Positions 1 through 10,021 of a stretch of 64,000 nt of DNA are shown one piece after another. Within the stretch, counting starts at the first letter, position 1. Every line of letters starts with the position of its first letter. Below the pieces are notes generated by a model. The model searched no databases. It saw only the letters and a list, made by a program, of their open reading frames with translations, and was not told where the DNA came from. Location of the stretch: the NCBI GenBank assembly GCA_964019655.1, contig CAXHTR010000008.1:124001-188000 (forward strand), given 5' to 3'. This DNA comes from Perkinsela sp. pyNocScin1. Its lineage: Eukaryota > Euglenozoa > Kinetoplastea > Prokinetoplastida > Perkinselidae. Both the position numbers and the translations under genes were made by a program.

Positions 1-2
1 AC

Positions 3-1258
<1,256 letters not shown>

Positions 1259-1330
1259 TACCGCCGTCGAGCTATCGATTTATTTATTAAAATGAACCGA
1301 AAGATGATTTCGTAATTGCATATGTATTAA

Positions 1331-1954
<624 letters not shown>

Positions 1955-2117
1955 TGCGCACCGCTGTACTCATCGTTGAGCCTTTTCTATAATCCAGATG
2001 CCCGTTGCACCATAAGCATGTAACGACCTATTCAGGGCTTTCATTCGGTCAGACTGAAATCAGTTTTTGATGCTTTTACTTTTCCAATCATTTATGTAGC
2101 AAGCGCACCTTGACCAT

Positions 2118-3044
2118 ATGACATCAAAACGAATGCGGCAATTAGCTTCTCGCAAGAAGCAGGGCTGGATCCGAAAGCTCGCCCGTTCAACGCAAGACGC
2201 GAAGCAGGAAAAAACTCGGGACCAAGAGGGCGCGCCTTGCCCAGCAGAAGCCTCTGGGAACGCCATTGGCTCACAAAAGTCCACATCGTCAGACTTGACT
2301 CCAGATCTGTGCGTAATTCTCAAAAAAATCCCACAGGACAGGGACGAGCAGGACGTACGCCGAAAAATGGCTCGGTTCGGCGAGGTTCTTCGAATTCTCA
2401 TGGTGCGACAAAAGCCGTCCAAAACGCACGTTGGAACGTGTTTTGTATACTTCAAAGTCTCCCAGACTGTGGAGAAAGTCATGCGGAAGGCACTGGCAAA
2501 CGAATCTGAAAAGCAACCATTTCTCAATTTCCATGGAAATCCCGTAGAGGTGCACTTGCCCACAGCCCTCGTGAAGTCCACGAAGCGCAGCGAAAAGACG
2601 AAGGGCGATACTCGAAACCTTTATCTCCTTGCCGAAGGCCAAATCGACGAGAAGACACAGGAAATCTCAGCATCGGACAGAGCAAAGCGTGCTGCGAGCA
2701 CAAAGCAACGCTACACCAAGCTGCGAAACCCGAACTTTCACGTCTCGCGGACGCGCCTTAGCGTCAAAAACATCCCAGATTCCTTAGACAGCAAAGCGCT
2801 CAAAAAGTTGTTTCAGCAGTTTGGCCAAGTCAAGCAGAGTAAAATACTGGTAGACGCGATGCAGAATTCAAAGGGCCACGGCTTTGTTGAATTTTTAGAG
2901 CACAAGCATGCACTCAAGGCTCTTCGCGGGATCAACAACAATCCGAATATCTGGAGCAAAAAGAACAGGCCCATCATCGAGTTCGCGATCGATGATGTCA
3001 CAAAGATTCGGCCAGCGAAAGCAGTACCTTCTGAAGCTTCGTGA
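2118..3044 (+). CDS. Nop4/RBM28-like nucleolar RNA-binding protein, two RRMs
   Basis: The 308-residue basic protein contains two RNA recognition motifs, about residues 64-148 and 212-293. Between them is the linker typical of RBM28/Nop4 (NLYLLAEGQI, then ISASDRAKR and NFHVSRTRL), and the second RRM ends with ALRGINNNPNIW followed by RPIIEFAIDD, a close match to the family signature. Nop4p is needed for 60S ribosomal subunit assembly in the nucleolus. Animal and yeast proteins have four RRMs; this one keeps only the equivalent of the last two. The start is the ATG at 2118, and no RRM-like sequence is visible upstream in any frame. Assignment to the family rests on the linker and second RRM and is fairly firm. 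Confidence 0.85.
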   Translation: MTSKRMRQLASRKKQGWIRKLARSTQDAKQEKTRDQEGAPCPAEASGNAIGSQKSTSSDLTPDLCVILKKIPQDRDEQDVRRKMARFGEVLRILMVRQKPSKTHVGTCFVYFKVSQTVEKVMRKALANESEKQPFLNFHGNPVEVHLPTALVKSTKRSEKTKGDTRNLYLLAEGQIDEKTQEISASDRAKRAASTKQRYTKLRNPNFHVSRTRLSVKNIPDSLDSKALKKLFQQFGQVKQSKILVDAMQNSKGHGFVEFLEHKHALKALRGINNNPNIWSKKNRPIIEFAIDDVTKIRPAKAVPSEAS

Positions 3045-3287
3045 TATGGAGTATGACGGGGTCGCATGACTAGGCGCAATATTCCTCAGCGTAAGCAAGG
3101 CGAAATCATTGAAACCAAGCCATCTCTTGGAGTGCTTTGCTATTCTTCAGGCCCTCAGCTTTTTGATCATTTTCTGCCTTATTATATAATTCTCTAAGCA
3201 GTTTCTCTACTAACAACATTCACAACGATACGTCGCGGTCCAATCCACTCTTTGCTGCCCTTTATACCCTGCTGCCCTTTACGACTC

Positions 3288-4406
3288 ATGAAAAAACCAT
3301 TCGCAACGAAAACAGCAATTGAAACCCATGAGCACAAGCCATCGCGCCGTATTGTGCTGAAGGCTACAGACGTGGAGAAGCGCTCAACCTCTTTATCTAT
3401 GTATAAAGACGCCAAGATGCGTGTCAGCTACCACAACGCCTACCTGAGCGACAGCATCGTGATCGACAAGCACGTTGCGTTCTTCCAGCAGCATGCAGTG
3501 GGCAAGCGCGTGCTATTCGTTGGGGGTTGCAAAGGTTTGGGCATACTCCCCTTCCTGTGTGCAAAGAACGGCGCGGCACATGTGGCAGTGACAGACGAGA
3601 GTGAGGCTATGGACTACTGTGAGGAAATCGCACGAGAGAACCCTTCGATCGCGAGCCGCATGCAGCTCTTTCGGGGATCTGTCGATGCATTTATTAAAAC
3701 CGCACTGAACGGTGCAGCGCACGTCGCTGAAAGTCAAAAGTTTGACTTTGTCTTCATCGACTGGCCTACAAGCGTACTGACGAGCGAGAGAGCAGCGATT
3801 CGCGACCTCGTCAGAGTGAGAGAAACTCTCTTGTGCGAATCAGGGAGTATTTTGCCCGACACCGCCACGCTCTACGCCACTGGCCTCAACGACTACGACT
3901 ATTTCAACTCAAGCATCAACTGGTGGTCGAACGTGTACGGCTTCAAGATGAATTCGATGAAACCCGCGATCGAGCGCGAGCCCGTCGCAGGATCGGTCCC
4001 AGAGAACACGATCGTTACGCCCGGCGTCAAAGCGATGACCGTGCGCTCCATGGACATTACACAAGAAAGCGCGTCTTACAATTGCGCATTTTCACTGAAG
4101 GGAAGATACGCGAGGACATCCATTATTTACGTCACGCTGTACACACATCTTACATTCCATTCAACAAACGGCCGCGGATTCCAGATGGCATCGCACGCGA
4201 GCGACAGCTACGGATATGTTCAGCCCATTTCGCTCTATTTGCCGGAGTTTGTGCCGCTATGCGATGCGGAGGAGCTTCGATTACAGATGGCAGTTCAAAG
4301 CGAAGAAGGTGTTAAGGAAACGCGCATCACCTTGAAGGGTAGCTATCCCGATAGATATGCGACGAGAACATTTGTAACGCACTATCTGCACCAGGACACA
4401 GATTGA
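3288..4406 (+). CDS. PRMT-like protein with altered catalytic motifs (possible prozyme)
   Basis: This 372-residue protein matches type I protein arginine methyltransferases along most of its length: an N-terminal Rossmann half, then SGSILPDTATLYATG and INWWSNVYGFKM, which parallel DGLIFPDRATLYVTA and IHWWENVYGFDM in PRMT1. Key motifs are changed. The AdoMet glycine loop reads VLFVGGCKGLGIL, not VLDVGSGTGIL. The first glutamate of the double-E loop is Asp158 (FIDWP), while the second, Glu167, is kept at the right spacing. The THW loop is replaced by SYGYVQP. Family knowledge: trypanosome PRMT1 needs a catalytically dead PRMT prozyme partner. I infer a prozyme-like or very divergent enzyme. The frame opens at a TTG at 3252; the ATG at 3288 is taken as the start. 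Confidence 0.8.
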   Translation: MKKPFATKTAIETHEHKPSRRIVLKATDVEKRSTSLSMYKDAKMRVSYHNAYLSDSIVIDKHVAFFQQHAVGKRVLFVGGCKGLGILPFLCAKNGAAHVAVTDESEAMDYCEEIARENPSIASRMQLFRGSVDAFIKTALNGAAHVAESQKFDFVFIDWPTSVLTSERAAIRDLVRVRETLLCESGSILPDTATLYATGLNDYDYFNSSINWWSNVYGFKMNSMKPAIEREPVAGSVPENTIVTPGVKAMTVRSMDITQESASYNCAFSLKGRYARTSIIYVTLYTHLTFHSTNGRGFQMASHASDSYGYVQPISLYLPEFVPLCDAEELRLQMAVQSEEGVKETRITLKGSYPDRYATRTFVTHYLHQDTD

Positions 4407-5187
4407 TTTTGTGTTTCGAAGATTGTAAAGGAAAGGTAAGTATAATGGGCGAATATATGGTTCGTAATTTTGCTATTTACCGTACGTATGTTTTGGAGCC
4501 CGATAAAAGATATACAGAATTTATACGAGGGCGATAAGAGGCGGGGGAGAATAGCCACATCTCGAAGTACATTATTGATCTGACTTCGGAAGCGAATATT
4601 TCCAGTGTCGTTGTCCGGAATCAAAAACTATACGGCTTTAGCACAAGTTGTTAACCCGGCTAGTGTACGGGGGGGAATTTCATCAACCCTGGGGGCTCGC
4701 GGCCGTGATAATCAACCTTTGGAGAAAACGCCAAGTCGACTAGAACGTATTATGGTAGAGCGTAACCGATATCAGAATCAGACCGTTCGACAAAGGCAGC
4801 GCTCGCTCGAATACACCCGGTGATGCGTTAAGCAACCTCGAGGTGATACTAAGGAAAGTGATATTCAGTAAGTACAATATAGTCTACTGCATTGCGTGCT
4901 CACCTGTCGCTGATAACTGGGAGATCTGTGTGATCAATTATTCCACTACACATCTTACACATTGATTTAACGAAGCATTGGTACAGCGTACAGATTAGAA
5001 AAATATGAGAAAGTGTTTATTTAGAGAGTACAGTAGTGAAGTAGTTTACTGACTTAATCTAACAGAGATAGTCCTCTTTCTCGCTACACTACACAGAACC
5101 GCACACAAAATCCGCATTCAGTAGGTAAATCAACACAGCATTTCCCCAGAACAATCCAGCGTGTTCGCATACATCTCTTGAAGCCAG
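4407..5187. other. Convergent strand-switch region, no confident gene
   Basis: This is the 781 bp between the end of the PRMT-like gene and the 3' end of the Dus2 gene, which point toward each other, so it probably holds both 3' UTRs and a transcription stop. A 72-codon open frame (4605-4823) begins at GTG and has no early ATG, so I do not call it. A short stretch at 4660-4740 is more GC-rich than its surroundings. I looked for tRNA, 5S, SRP and snRNA signatures and saw none. Confidence 0.5.
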
Positions 5188-6318
5188 CTAGCTTTGCAAT
5201 GCGTCGACGATGGAAAAGGTATCTTTCGCCGCGATGCACTGTTGATATGTCTCGGATAAAATGGGATATTCCTGAAGCACTCGTGTGACATGATACTTAA
5301 TTTTCTGAAAGCACGTCCCGAAACGTATGTGCCAGTCGACTAGCTCGTATAATGATTGGCGAACTTCTGTGTCATTAGCGTATATAAAGGGCGCAAAGTG
5401 GCCACAGATCTCTATTCCACGCTGCCTTTGAGGAATTTCATGGGAATTTTCTCCGAAACCCTTCCAAGAGCGCCGAAACACGGAAGGATTGTGCATCGCT
5501 GATCTGCATATCATGAAGCCATCACAATGCGACGCTTTCTGGATATCTTCAAGAGGCGAATTCAGTGACACATCGCCGTTTAAAACAAGCGATGCTTGCA
5601 GTGAATCACCGAGGGCATCTCGAATTCGACAAAATTCGGCGTAGTCAGCAGGGGTGGAGTACCTGTGGCTGCGCTGGCGACAATGCAGCGTGATAGCATG
5701 AACACCAGTTCGATCGAGGGTCCGGAGAAGCGCTACGCTTTCTTCAAAATTCGGCATAAGACGAGTCTTCACGCTTACAGGAATAGACAAATTTTCAACT
5801 AGCCCCGTTAGAATAGCCGCAGCATTCTTTGGATGGTCCATGAGAGCAGCTCCCATGCCCTGATCCGTGCTAAAGCTTTTTGGGCAGCCCATGTTCAGTT
5901 CAATGCCATCAACGTCATTTTCAACGAGCCTTGCAGCATCCAGGGCTATTTCTGGTGAGGATGCACCAATTTGAAGAATCACAGGTACTCCCTCACCTGA
6001 AGAAAAAGTTGAAAAAACTATACTTCGATTCTCACCAGATCGGCGCTTGTCGTAAGTTACGTACTCTATGAGATGTGAATTAGGAGACACACAGGCAAGA
6101 TTAAAGCTATTGATTTCATCAGATGAAAGCTTTCTTGTCTCTCTGTTGCATAAGCGCAATTTGTTGGCTATTATTTCTTCGCTGTACACAACATCTGCTC
6201 CGTATTTTGCGCAGAGCAAACGAAAGCCGAGTGTACTTATCCGAACCATTGGCCCGCAGAGAACTTTGCTATCAAATAATTTACGTCGATTATTTTTTTC
6301 ATGGGCACGAAGATGCAT
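5188..6318 (-). CDS. DUS2: tRNA-dihydrouridine synthase, Dus2 type
   Basis: The enzyme reduces a D-loop uridine of tRNA (U20 for Dus2) with FMN and NADPH. The 376-residue protein has the TIM-barrel signatures of Dus2: PMVRISTLGFRLLCAKYGADVVYSEE near the N-terminus in two adjacent blocks, then LVENDVDGIELNMGCPKSFS, which carries the catalytic Cys of the GCP motif, and QGMGAALM, all very close to human DUS2. The barrel continues with VSVKTRLM, HAITLHCRQRSHR and LVLNGDV. The double-stranded-RNA-binding domain of animal DUS2 is absent, as in many protists and yeasts. The ATG at 6318 is the first in frame. It is the most 3' gene of a four-gene minus-strand cluster. Confidence 0.92.
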   Translation of the reverse strand: MHLRAHEKNNRRKLFDSKVLCGPMVRISTLGFRLLCAKYGADVVYSEEIIANKLRLCNRETRKLSSDEINSFNLACVSPNSHLIEYVTYDKRRSGENRSIVFSTFSSGEGVPVILQIGASSPEIALDAARLVENDVDGIELNMGCPKSFSTDQGMGAALMDHPKNAAAILTGLVENLSIPVSVKTRLMPNFEESVALLRTLDRTGVHAITLHCRQRSHRYSTPADYAEFCRIRDALGDSLQASLVLNGDVSLNSPLEDIQKASHCDGFMICRSAMHNPSVFRRSWKGFGENSHEIPQRQRGIEICGHFAPFIYANDTEVRQSLYELVDWHIRFGTCFQKIKYHVTRVLQEYPILSETYQQCIAAKDTFSIVDALQS

Positions 6319-6444
6319 TTCTGACTTGTCATGAAAAGAAGTAAAACCTACAATCTTCTGCGTGCCTGGGAGACCTAGTAAAAGTCAGCTATTCAATTAT
6401 AAGAGTCGCGTTGAATTGAATTTATAAAGCCCATTAGGTGATTT

Positions 6445-7284
6445 TTAACCTTCTATCTGTTCTACAATTTCGACAATTTCATTCCCATCCAAATGGATTT
6501 CTTGCCCTGGCCTTAGACGCGGAATCTCGATCCGATTCATCTGGAAGCCATTGTTGCTCAGCGACACGAATTCTATACCTTTCGGCATGTATGTGAGTTC
6601 TATGGACCCGCAGAGCCTATTGTTAGATAAGTCAAGGCATATCAGAGAAGCCGGGAGGCTCTTCAAGTTTATAGACCCATCGAAGTAGTTCTTGCTCGCA
6701 TCAAGCTCAATGATTCTCTTTGGAAGCATCTCTAAATCAAGACATCCGACGAATTTATTTTCATGAATCAGCACCTCAAGAATCTCGGACGGAAGACCTT
6801 GGATAGCGAAAGTTCCTTGAAATAAATTCCGAAATAAGATGAGAGTGGCAAGACTCGACGGAAGCGCGAGCGTATTGATTTCCCCATGAATACCATGTTC
6901 CGTGATACGTAAGTCTTGCAGATTAGACGGGCTCCATGAAAGGTTTATGGTTCCCGAGAGATCTGCAATTTGGGTTCTTTCCCAATCAATAACTATGACT
7001 TTTCCATCATAATCAGTTGTAACCCCGGGCCACTCTTGGTAGGGCCTTGATTCGTGATTTTTATTTCGAAATTGCCCATGGTCATCAATGTCAGAAATAA
7101 GGATTTCCATAAGTATGTCTTCTGGATAACTTTGGTGGTCGTAAGCATGCCCAAGATGCGAAGGGTCAAAGCTAGAGGCCATCGGCAAAGGAAGGAAGCA
7201 CATCTTGCACATACTCTCTAATGTATGAAAGTAACAATCAAACAAGGACATAAAAATGTAAACATGTTGCAGACGTGATTCCAT
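6445..7284 (-). CDS. Leucine-rich-repeat protein
   Basis: The 279-residue protein has an N-terminal region of about 85 residues with several Cys, then WPGVTTDYDGKVIVIDWERT and a run of roughly seven LRRs of about 21-22 residues. The repeat pattern is G-x-I/L-x-L-x-x-L-P-x-x-L-x-x-L-x-L-x-x-N-x-F, as in LPASLICLDLSNNRLCGSIE. The hydrophobic start (VYIFMSLFDCYFHTL) might be a signal anchor, but this is weak. LRR proteins with this LP-containing repeat are, from memory, common in bodonid and related protists. The function is unknown; protein-protein recognition is the general role of the fold. The start is an ATG at 7284, 127 bp from the upstream Nas2-like gene. Confidence 0.75.
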   Translation of the reverse strand: MESRLQHVYIFMSLFDCYFHTLESMCKMCFLPLPMASSFDPSHLGHAYDHQSYPEDILMEILISDIDDHGQFRNKNHESRPYQEWPGVTTDYDGKVIVIDWERTQIADLSGTINLSWSPSNLQDLRITEHGIHGEINTLALPSSLATLILFRNLFQGTFAIQGLPSEILEVLIHENKFVGCLDLEMLPKRIIELDASKNYFDGSINLKSLPASLICLDLSNNRLCGSIELTYMPKGIEFVSLSNNGFQMNRIEIPRLRPGQEIHLDGNEIVEIVEQIEG

Positions 7285-7410
7285 ACTTAAGTATCACAGT
7301 GTATGTGATGTGCTGCTAACACGAAAATCTACTAAGCCTCTATTTCCTCTAACCCTGAAAACTAGTCCCTTCTTGAAATCTTAGCATATCCTACTCGCTG
7401 TACTAGTGTT

Positions 7411-7659
7411 TTAGCCATGTTCTGTTTTCAGCGAGGCGTAAATCTTTTCCATCACATCTTTAAGATCATTTTTGAGAATTTTGATTTTATTTCGAACATC
7501 TGCTACGCTATGTATGTCTATATCTGCCCGAGGAAAGCCATCGCTGTCCACGAGTCTTTCAGAGGGGCCATACGAGTAATTTTCGAGAATCAAATAATTT
7601 TTTTCAAGCTCTTGCTCAATGCGATCTTTTTGAATAATTAAAGACTTCGTGACGTCCAT
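7411..7659 (-). CDS. Nas2/PSMD9 N-terminal domain protein, PDZ domain absent
   Basis: This 82-residue protein aligns with the N-terminal helical domain of PSMD9/Nas2, the 26S proteasome assembly chaperone that caps the ATPase Rpt5. The shared stretch is IEQELEKNYLILENYS, then LVDSDGFPRADIDIHSVADV and NKIKILKNDLKDVM, against the human [20 protein letters not shown]. The usual protein is over 200 residues, with a C-terminal PDZ domain that binds the Rpt5 tail. Here the frame stops right after the helical domain, and the 127 bp before the next gene contain no PDZ sequence. Either the PDZ was lost or it is encoded elsewhere. The start is the ATG at 7659. Confidence 0.85.
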   Translation of the reverse strand: MDVTKSLIIQKDRIEQELEKNYLILENYSYGPSERLVDSDGFPRADIDIHSVADVRNKIKILKNDLKDVMEKIYASLKTEHG

Positions 7660-7790
7660 TGTGATCAGAAATGGGCAAGAGTGCAGATTGAAAAAGGAAA
7701 GTTAAGTATGAATGTCCCTATAGGGGGAATTAAGTGCAACAAACTTAGGGTCTTCAAATATTTCCTACAAGATCGTTGCATTCAAAAGCT

Positions 7791-8051
7791 CTACTTTTTC
7801 GCACTTAATCTTACCGCTTTTCTTAGCTTTACTGAACCTTTTTTCATAATCGACCGGGCGATACACATTTTTAGTTTGGCGCATGTGGTGAGTGTTCGGG
7901 GAATACAGCTTAAATAAACTCCAAAATTCATATATTTCAAGAGTCTAAATGCTTCGTTCCTCGATCGCAATTGCACAGACTTCATTATTCGGGACATACT
8001 TGTATCTTTGGTGAGAAGTTCGAATTGATTTTCAATTACAGTAGTGAGCAT
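7791..8051 (-). CDS. Small basic protein of unknown function
   Basis: An 86-residue open frame from the first ATG (8051) to 7791. The frame continues to a GTG at 8123. The product is rich in Lys and Arg, with a C-terminal half (KLKMCIARSIMKKGSVKLRK) that could bind nucleic acid. If translation began at the second ATG, the N-terminus MSRIMKSVQLRSRNEAFRLL would resemble a mitochondrial presequence. I do not recognise the family. It is the first gene of a minus-strand cluster and faces the guanylate kinase gene across a short divergent region. It could be a mitochondrial ribosomal protein, but nothing proves that. Confidence 0.45.
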   Translation of the reverse strand: MLTTVIENQFELLTKDTSMSRIMKSVQLRSRNEAFRLLKYMNFGVYLSCIPRTLTTCAKLKMCIARSIMKKGSVKLRKAVRLSAKK

Positions 8052-8256
8052 AAATTTTAAGAACTTTTCGGGTAAATGTTCTGCTGAAACTTGAAAGTAA
8101 GTAAAATAGATTTGCAGATTCACGGAATTCGTTCGCTGTTAGTCGTCTGCGTTACTACACACACCGTAAATTTAGTGGAAGAACCGGGCAGATTAGCAAT
8201 TTTACCAGAATGTCTCGACATAAATCTTCTCGCCACATGTTTTGAGAAATGAATTT
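8052..8256. promoter_or_regulatory. Divergent strand-switch region
   Basis: About 205 bp separate the start codons of the minus-strand small basic protein and the plus-strand guanylate kinase. As a divergent junction between two directional gene runs, it is the natural place for transcription starts in both directions. It is AT-rich; I see no clear TATA box, repeat or palindrome. Confidence 0.4.
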
Positions 8257-8910
8257 ATGTATGTACATAAATTACTTAATAGTACAATGCTTGCCCGCGT
8301 ACGAAAGCTCTTCTCCAGAAAGCTCGATGTACTCGTTATAGTAGGTCCGAGTGGTGTTGGTAAGGGCACTCTAATTCGCAAGCTTAACGAAGATTATCCT
8401 GATTCATTTAGCTTCAGCGTGTCGCATACCACGAGATCACCCCGTTCAAATGAAGTTGACGGAGTTCATTATCATTTCACAACGAAAGAGCAGTTTCTAA
8501 AAGATAAAGAGAATGGTTGCTTCCTCGAAACTGCTATGGTTCACAACAATATATATGGAACAAGCAAATCTGCAGTCGATGATGTTATTAATCAGGGTAA
8601 AATATGTATCCTAGATATTGACTTACAAGGAGCTCAAAGTGTTTACAACCTAGGGCTAAGACATAAAGTGAAATTTATGTACATTAAGCCGCCGAATCTT
8701 GATGATTTAAGAGCACGGTTAGCCGAAAGAAACACAGAAAAGAAGGAGGAAGTAGAAAAACGCATGCTCAACTCTGCAAAAGAAATCGAGGCTCTGAATA
8801 ACCAGCTTAGGCATATGTTCGACTGCATCATCATAAATCAAGAACTTAACCAATGCTACAGAGATATCCTTGTCTACCTTGAACAATGGAATGCAAAGCT
8901 GAAGAAATAA
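8257..8910 (+). CDS. Guanylate kinase
   Basis: Guanylate kinase phosphorylates GMP to GDP with ATP in purine nucleotide metabolism. The 217-residue product has the P-loop GPSGVGKGTL, the GMP-binding segments SVSHTTRSPRSNEVDGVHYHF and GCFLETAMVHNNIYGTS, the Walker-B-like LDIDLQGAQSV, and the lid RLAERNTEKKEEVEKRML. The length is normal for the family apart from a 20-residue N-terminal addition. The reading frame opens at a TTG at 8242; ATG codons lie at 8257 and 8287, and the later one would give a canonical N-terminus (MLARVRKLFSRK). The gene heads a plus-strand cluster. Codon use is AT-rich, unlike that of the ARF1 and ISWI genes. Confidence 0.95.
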   Translation: MYVHKLLNSTMLARVRKLFSRKLDVLVIVGPSGVGKGTLIRKLNEDYPDSFSFSVSHTTRSPRSNEVDGVHYHFTTKEQFLKDKENGCFLETAMVHNNIYGTSKSAVDDVINQGKICILDIDLQGAQSVYNLGLRHKVKFMYIKPPNLDDLRARLAERNTEKKEEVEKRMLNSAKEIEALNNQLRHMFDCIIINQELNQCYRDILVYLEQWNAKLKK

Positions 8911-9073
8911 GATACCCCGATGCTTTGCTCTTGGGTGATCTCTAGCCCTTATTGGAGTTCCATGCATGCCAGAGTCACTTTCACATCGAACGAACCTATT
9001 CTGTGGAAAAATATTTCATTTATGCAAGCTTTTTCCTAGTATGTAGAAATGAAATGGCTGCGCACGATCCAAT

Positions 9074-9883
9074 ATGATGAGTTCAAACCCCATCGTGTTT
9101 GTATCAGCGAAAAGATTCGCACACTTTCGTTTTTCGCAACTAGACTTTTTTGACAGAAATTTGCTTCCGCGCTTTTGTCGACCCAAATTCATGAAAGACG
9201 GGATTTGCGAGGGTGATACTACGCGTGAAAATTGTTCTTCACTGTGGAATGAAAGAGCATTGTCCATTGTTGAAGTAAAAGAGCAGGAGCATGAATATTT
9301 GGATTTTGCCTTTTCCTTCGTAGCTCCAAAAACGTGGTGTGTGCTGACCCAAGACTGTGCTGAAAACTCTATTTGTTTACAAGTTTTCCCTTCCGCATTG
9401 TCAGATAAAACGTCAGAAATGGAATGCTCGTTCAATATTTGTGCATTTGCGTACCCTTATAAGGTCATATGCGGCGACACGAGCAAGTTGATCCTGAACT
9501 TCTTATCCAATTTTTTGAGCATAGATAGGAACTACAAGTTCCTTAAATTGACGGGAAGTAACTACGAACGTGTCGCTCAAGATGATAGTACTTATTTCGA
9601 TGCACGACTTCACAGTAAAAAATTTTTGCTCAGTACAGCGAAAGGCTTTATCGAAAGCGCTTCTAGAAATGATATGGTTGTTTCCTCTTGCCGAATCGAA
9701 TTGTTACCTCACGGTTCTCCCCTAGCCGATGTTCAACACACAAACATCTGCGCTTTTTATCATCCTAATAAGCGCTATCATTATATCAATTTCACTTCAC
9801 GCAAGAAGTTATTGCGGACCGATTTCAGAGCCATGCTAAATGCAATACCACAGAATTTCAAGTGTCTTTCACAAAATTTTTGA
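9074..9883 (+). CDS. Protein of unknown function, 269 aa
   Basis: A clean ATG-started frame (ATG ATG at 9074) of 269 residues. I do not recognise it. It is Phe- and Cys-rich, with mixed alpha/beta character, for example LDFAFSFVAPKTWCVL and SFNICAFAYPYKVICG. No transmembrane helix or catalytic motif is obvious. It lies between guanylate kinase and the 1,058-residue unknown, all on the plus strand with short spacers. The hydrophobic and aromatic spacing fits a folded globular protein, so the gene is probably real. Confidence 0.65.
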   Translation: MMSSNPIVFVSAKRFAHFRFSQLDFFDRNLLPRFCRPKFMKDGICEGDTTRENCSSLWNERALSIVEVKEQEHEYLDFAFSFVAPKTWCVLTQDCAENSICLQVFPSALSDKTSEMECSFNICAFAYPYKVICGDTSKLILNFLSNFLSIDRNYKFLKLTGSNYERVAQDDSTYFDARLHSKKFLLSTAKGFIESASRNDMVVSSCRIELLPHGSPLADVQHTNICAFYHPNKRYHYINFTSRKKLLRTDFRAMLNAIPQNFKCLSQNF

Positions 9884-10021
9884 GGTACTTCAGCGTATCA
9901 TAGTCCGTACCCCTGCTGTGGCTAAAAGTCGTGAGCAAGTTCCGCACGCATCTTGTAAAAATCCCTTTGAAAAAACCACACCAAGCACATTTTCGTAACA
10001 TTTTAGATTATAAATGCAAAG

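Noticed and set aside
4605-4823. 72-codon plus-strand frame in the Dus2/PRMT convergent region
   Set aside because: It begins at GTG with no ATG for the first 48 codons, has no recognisable similarity and lies where 3' UTRs are expected.
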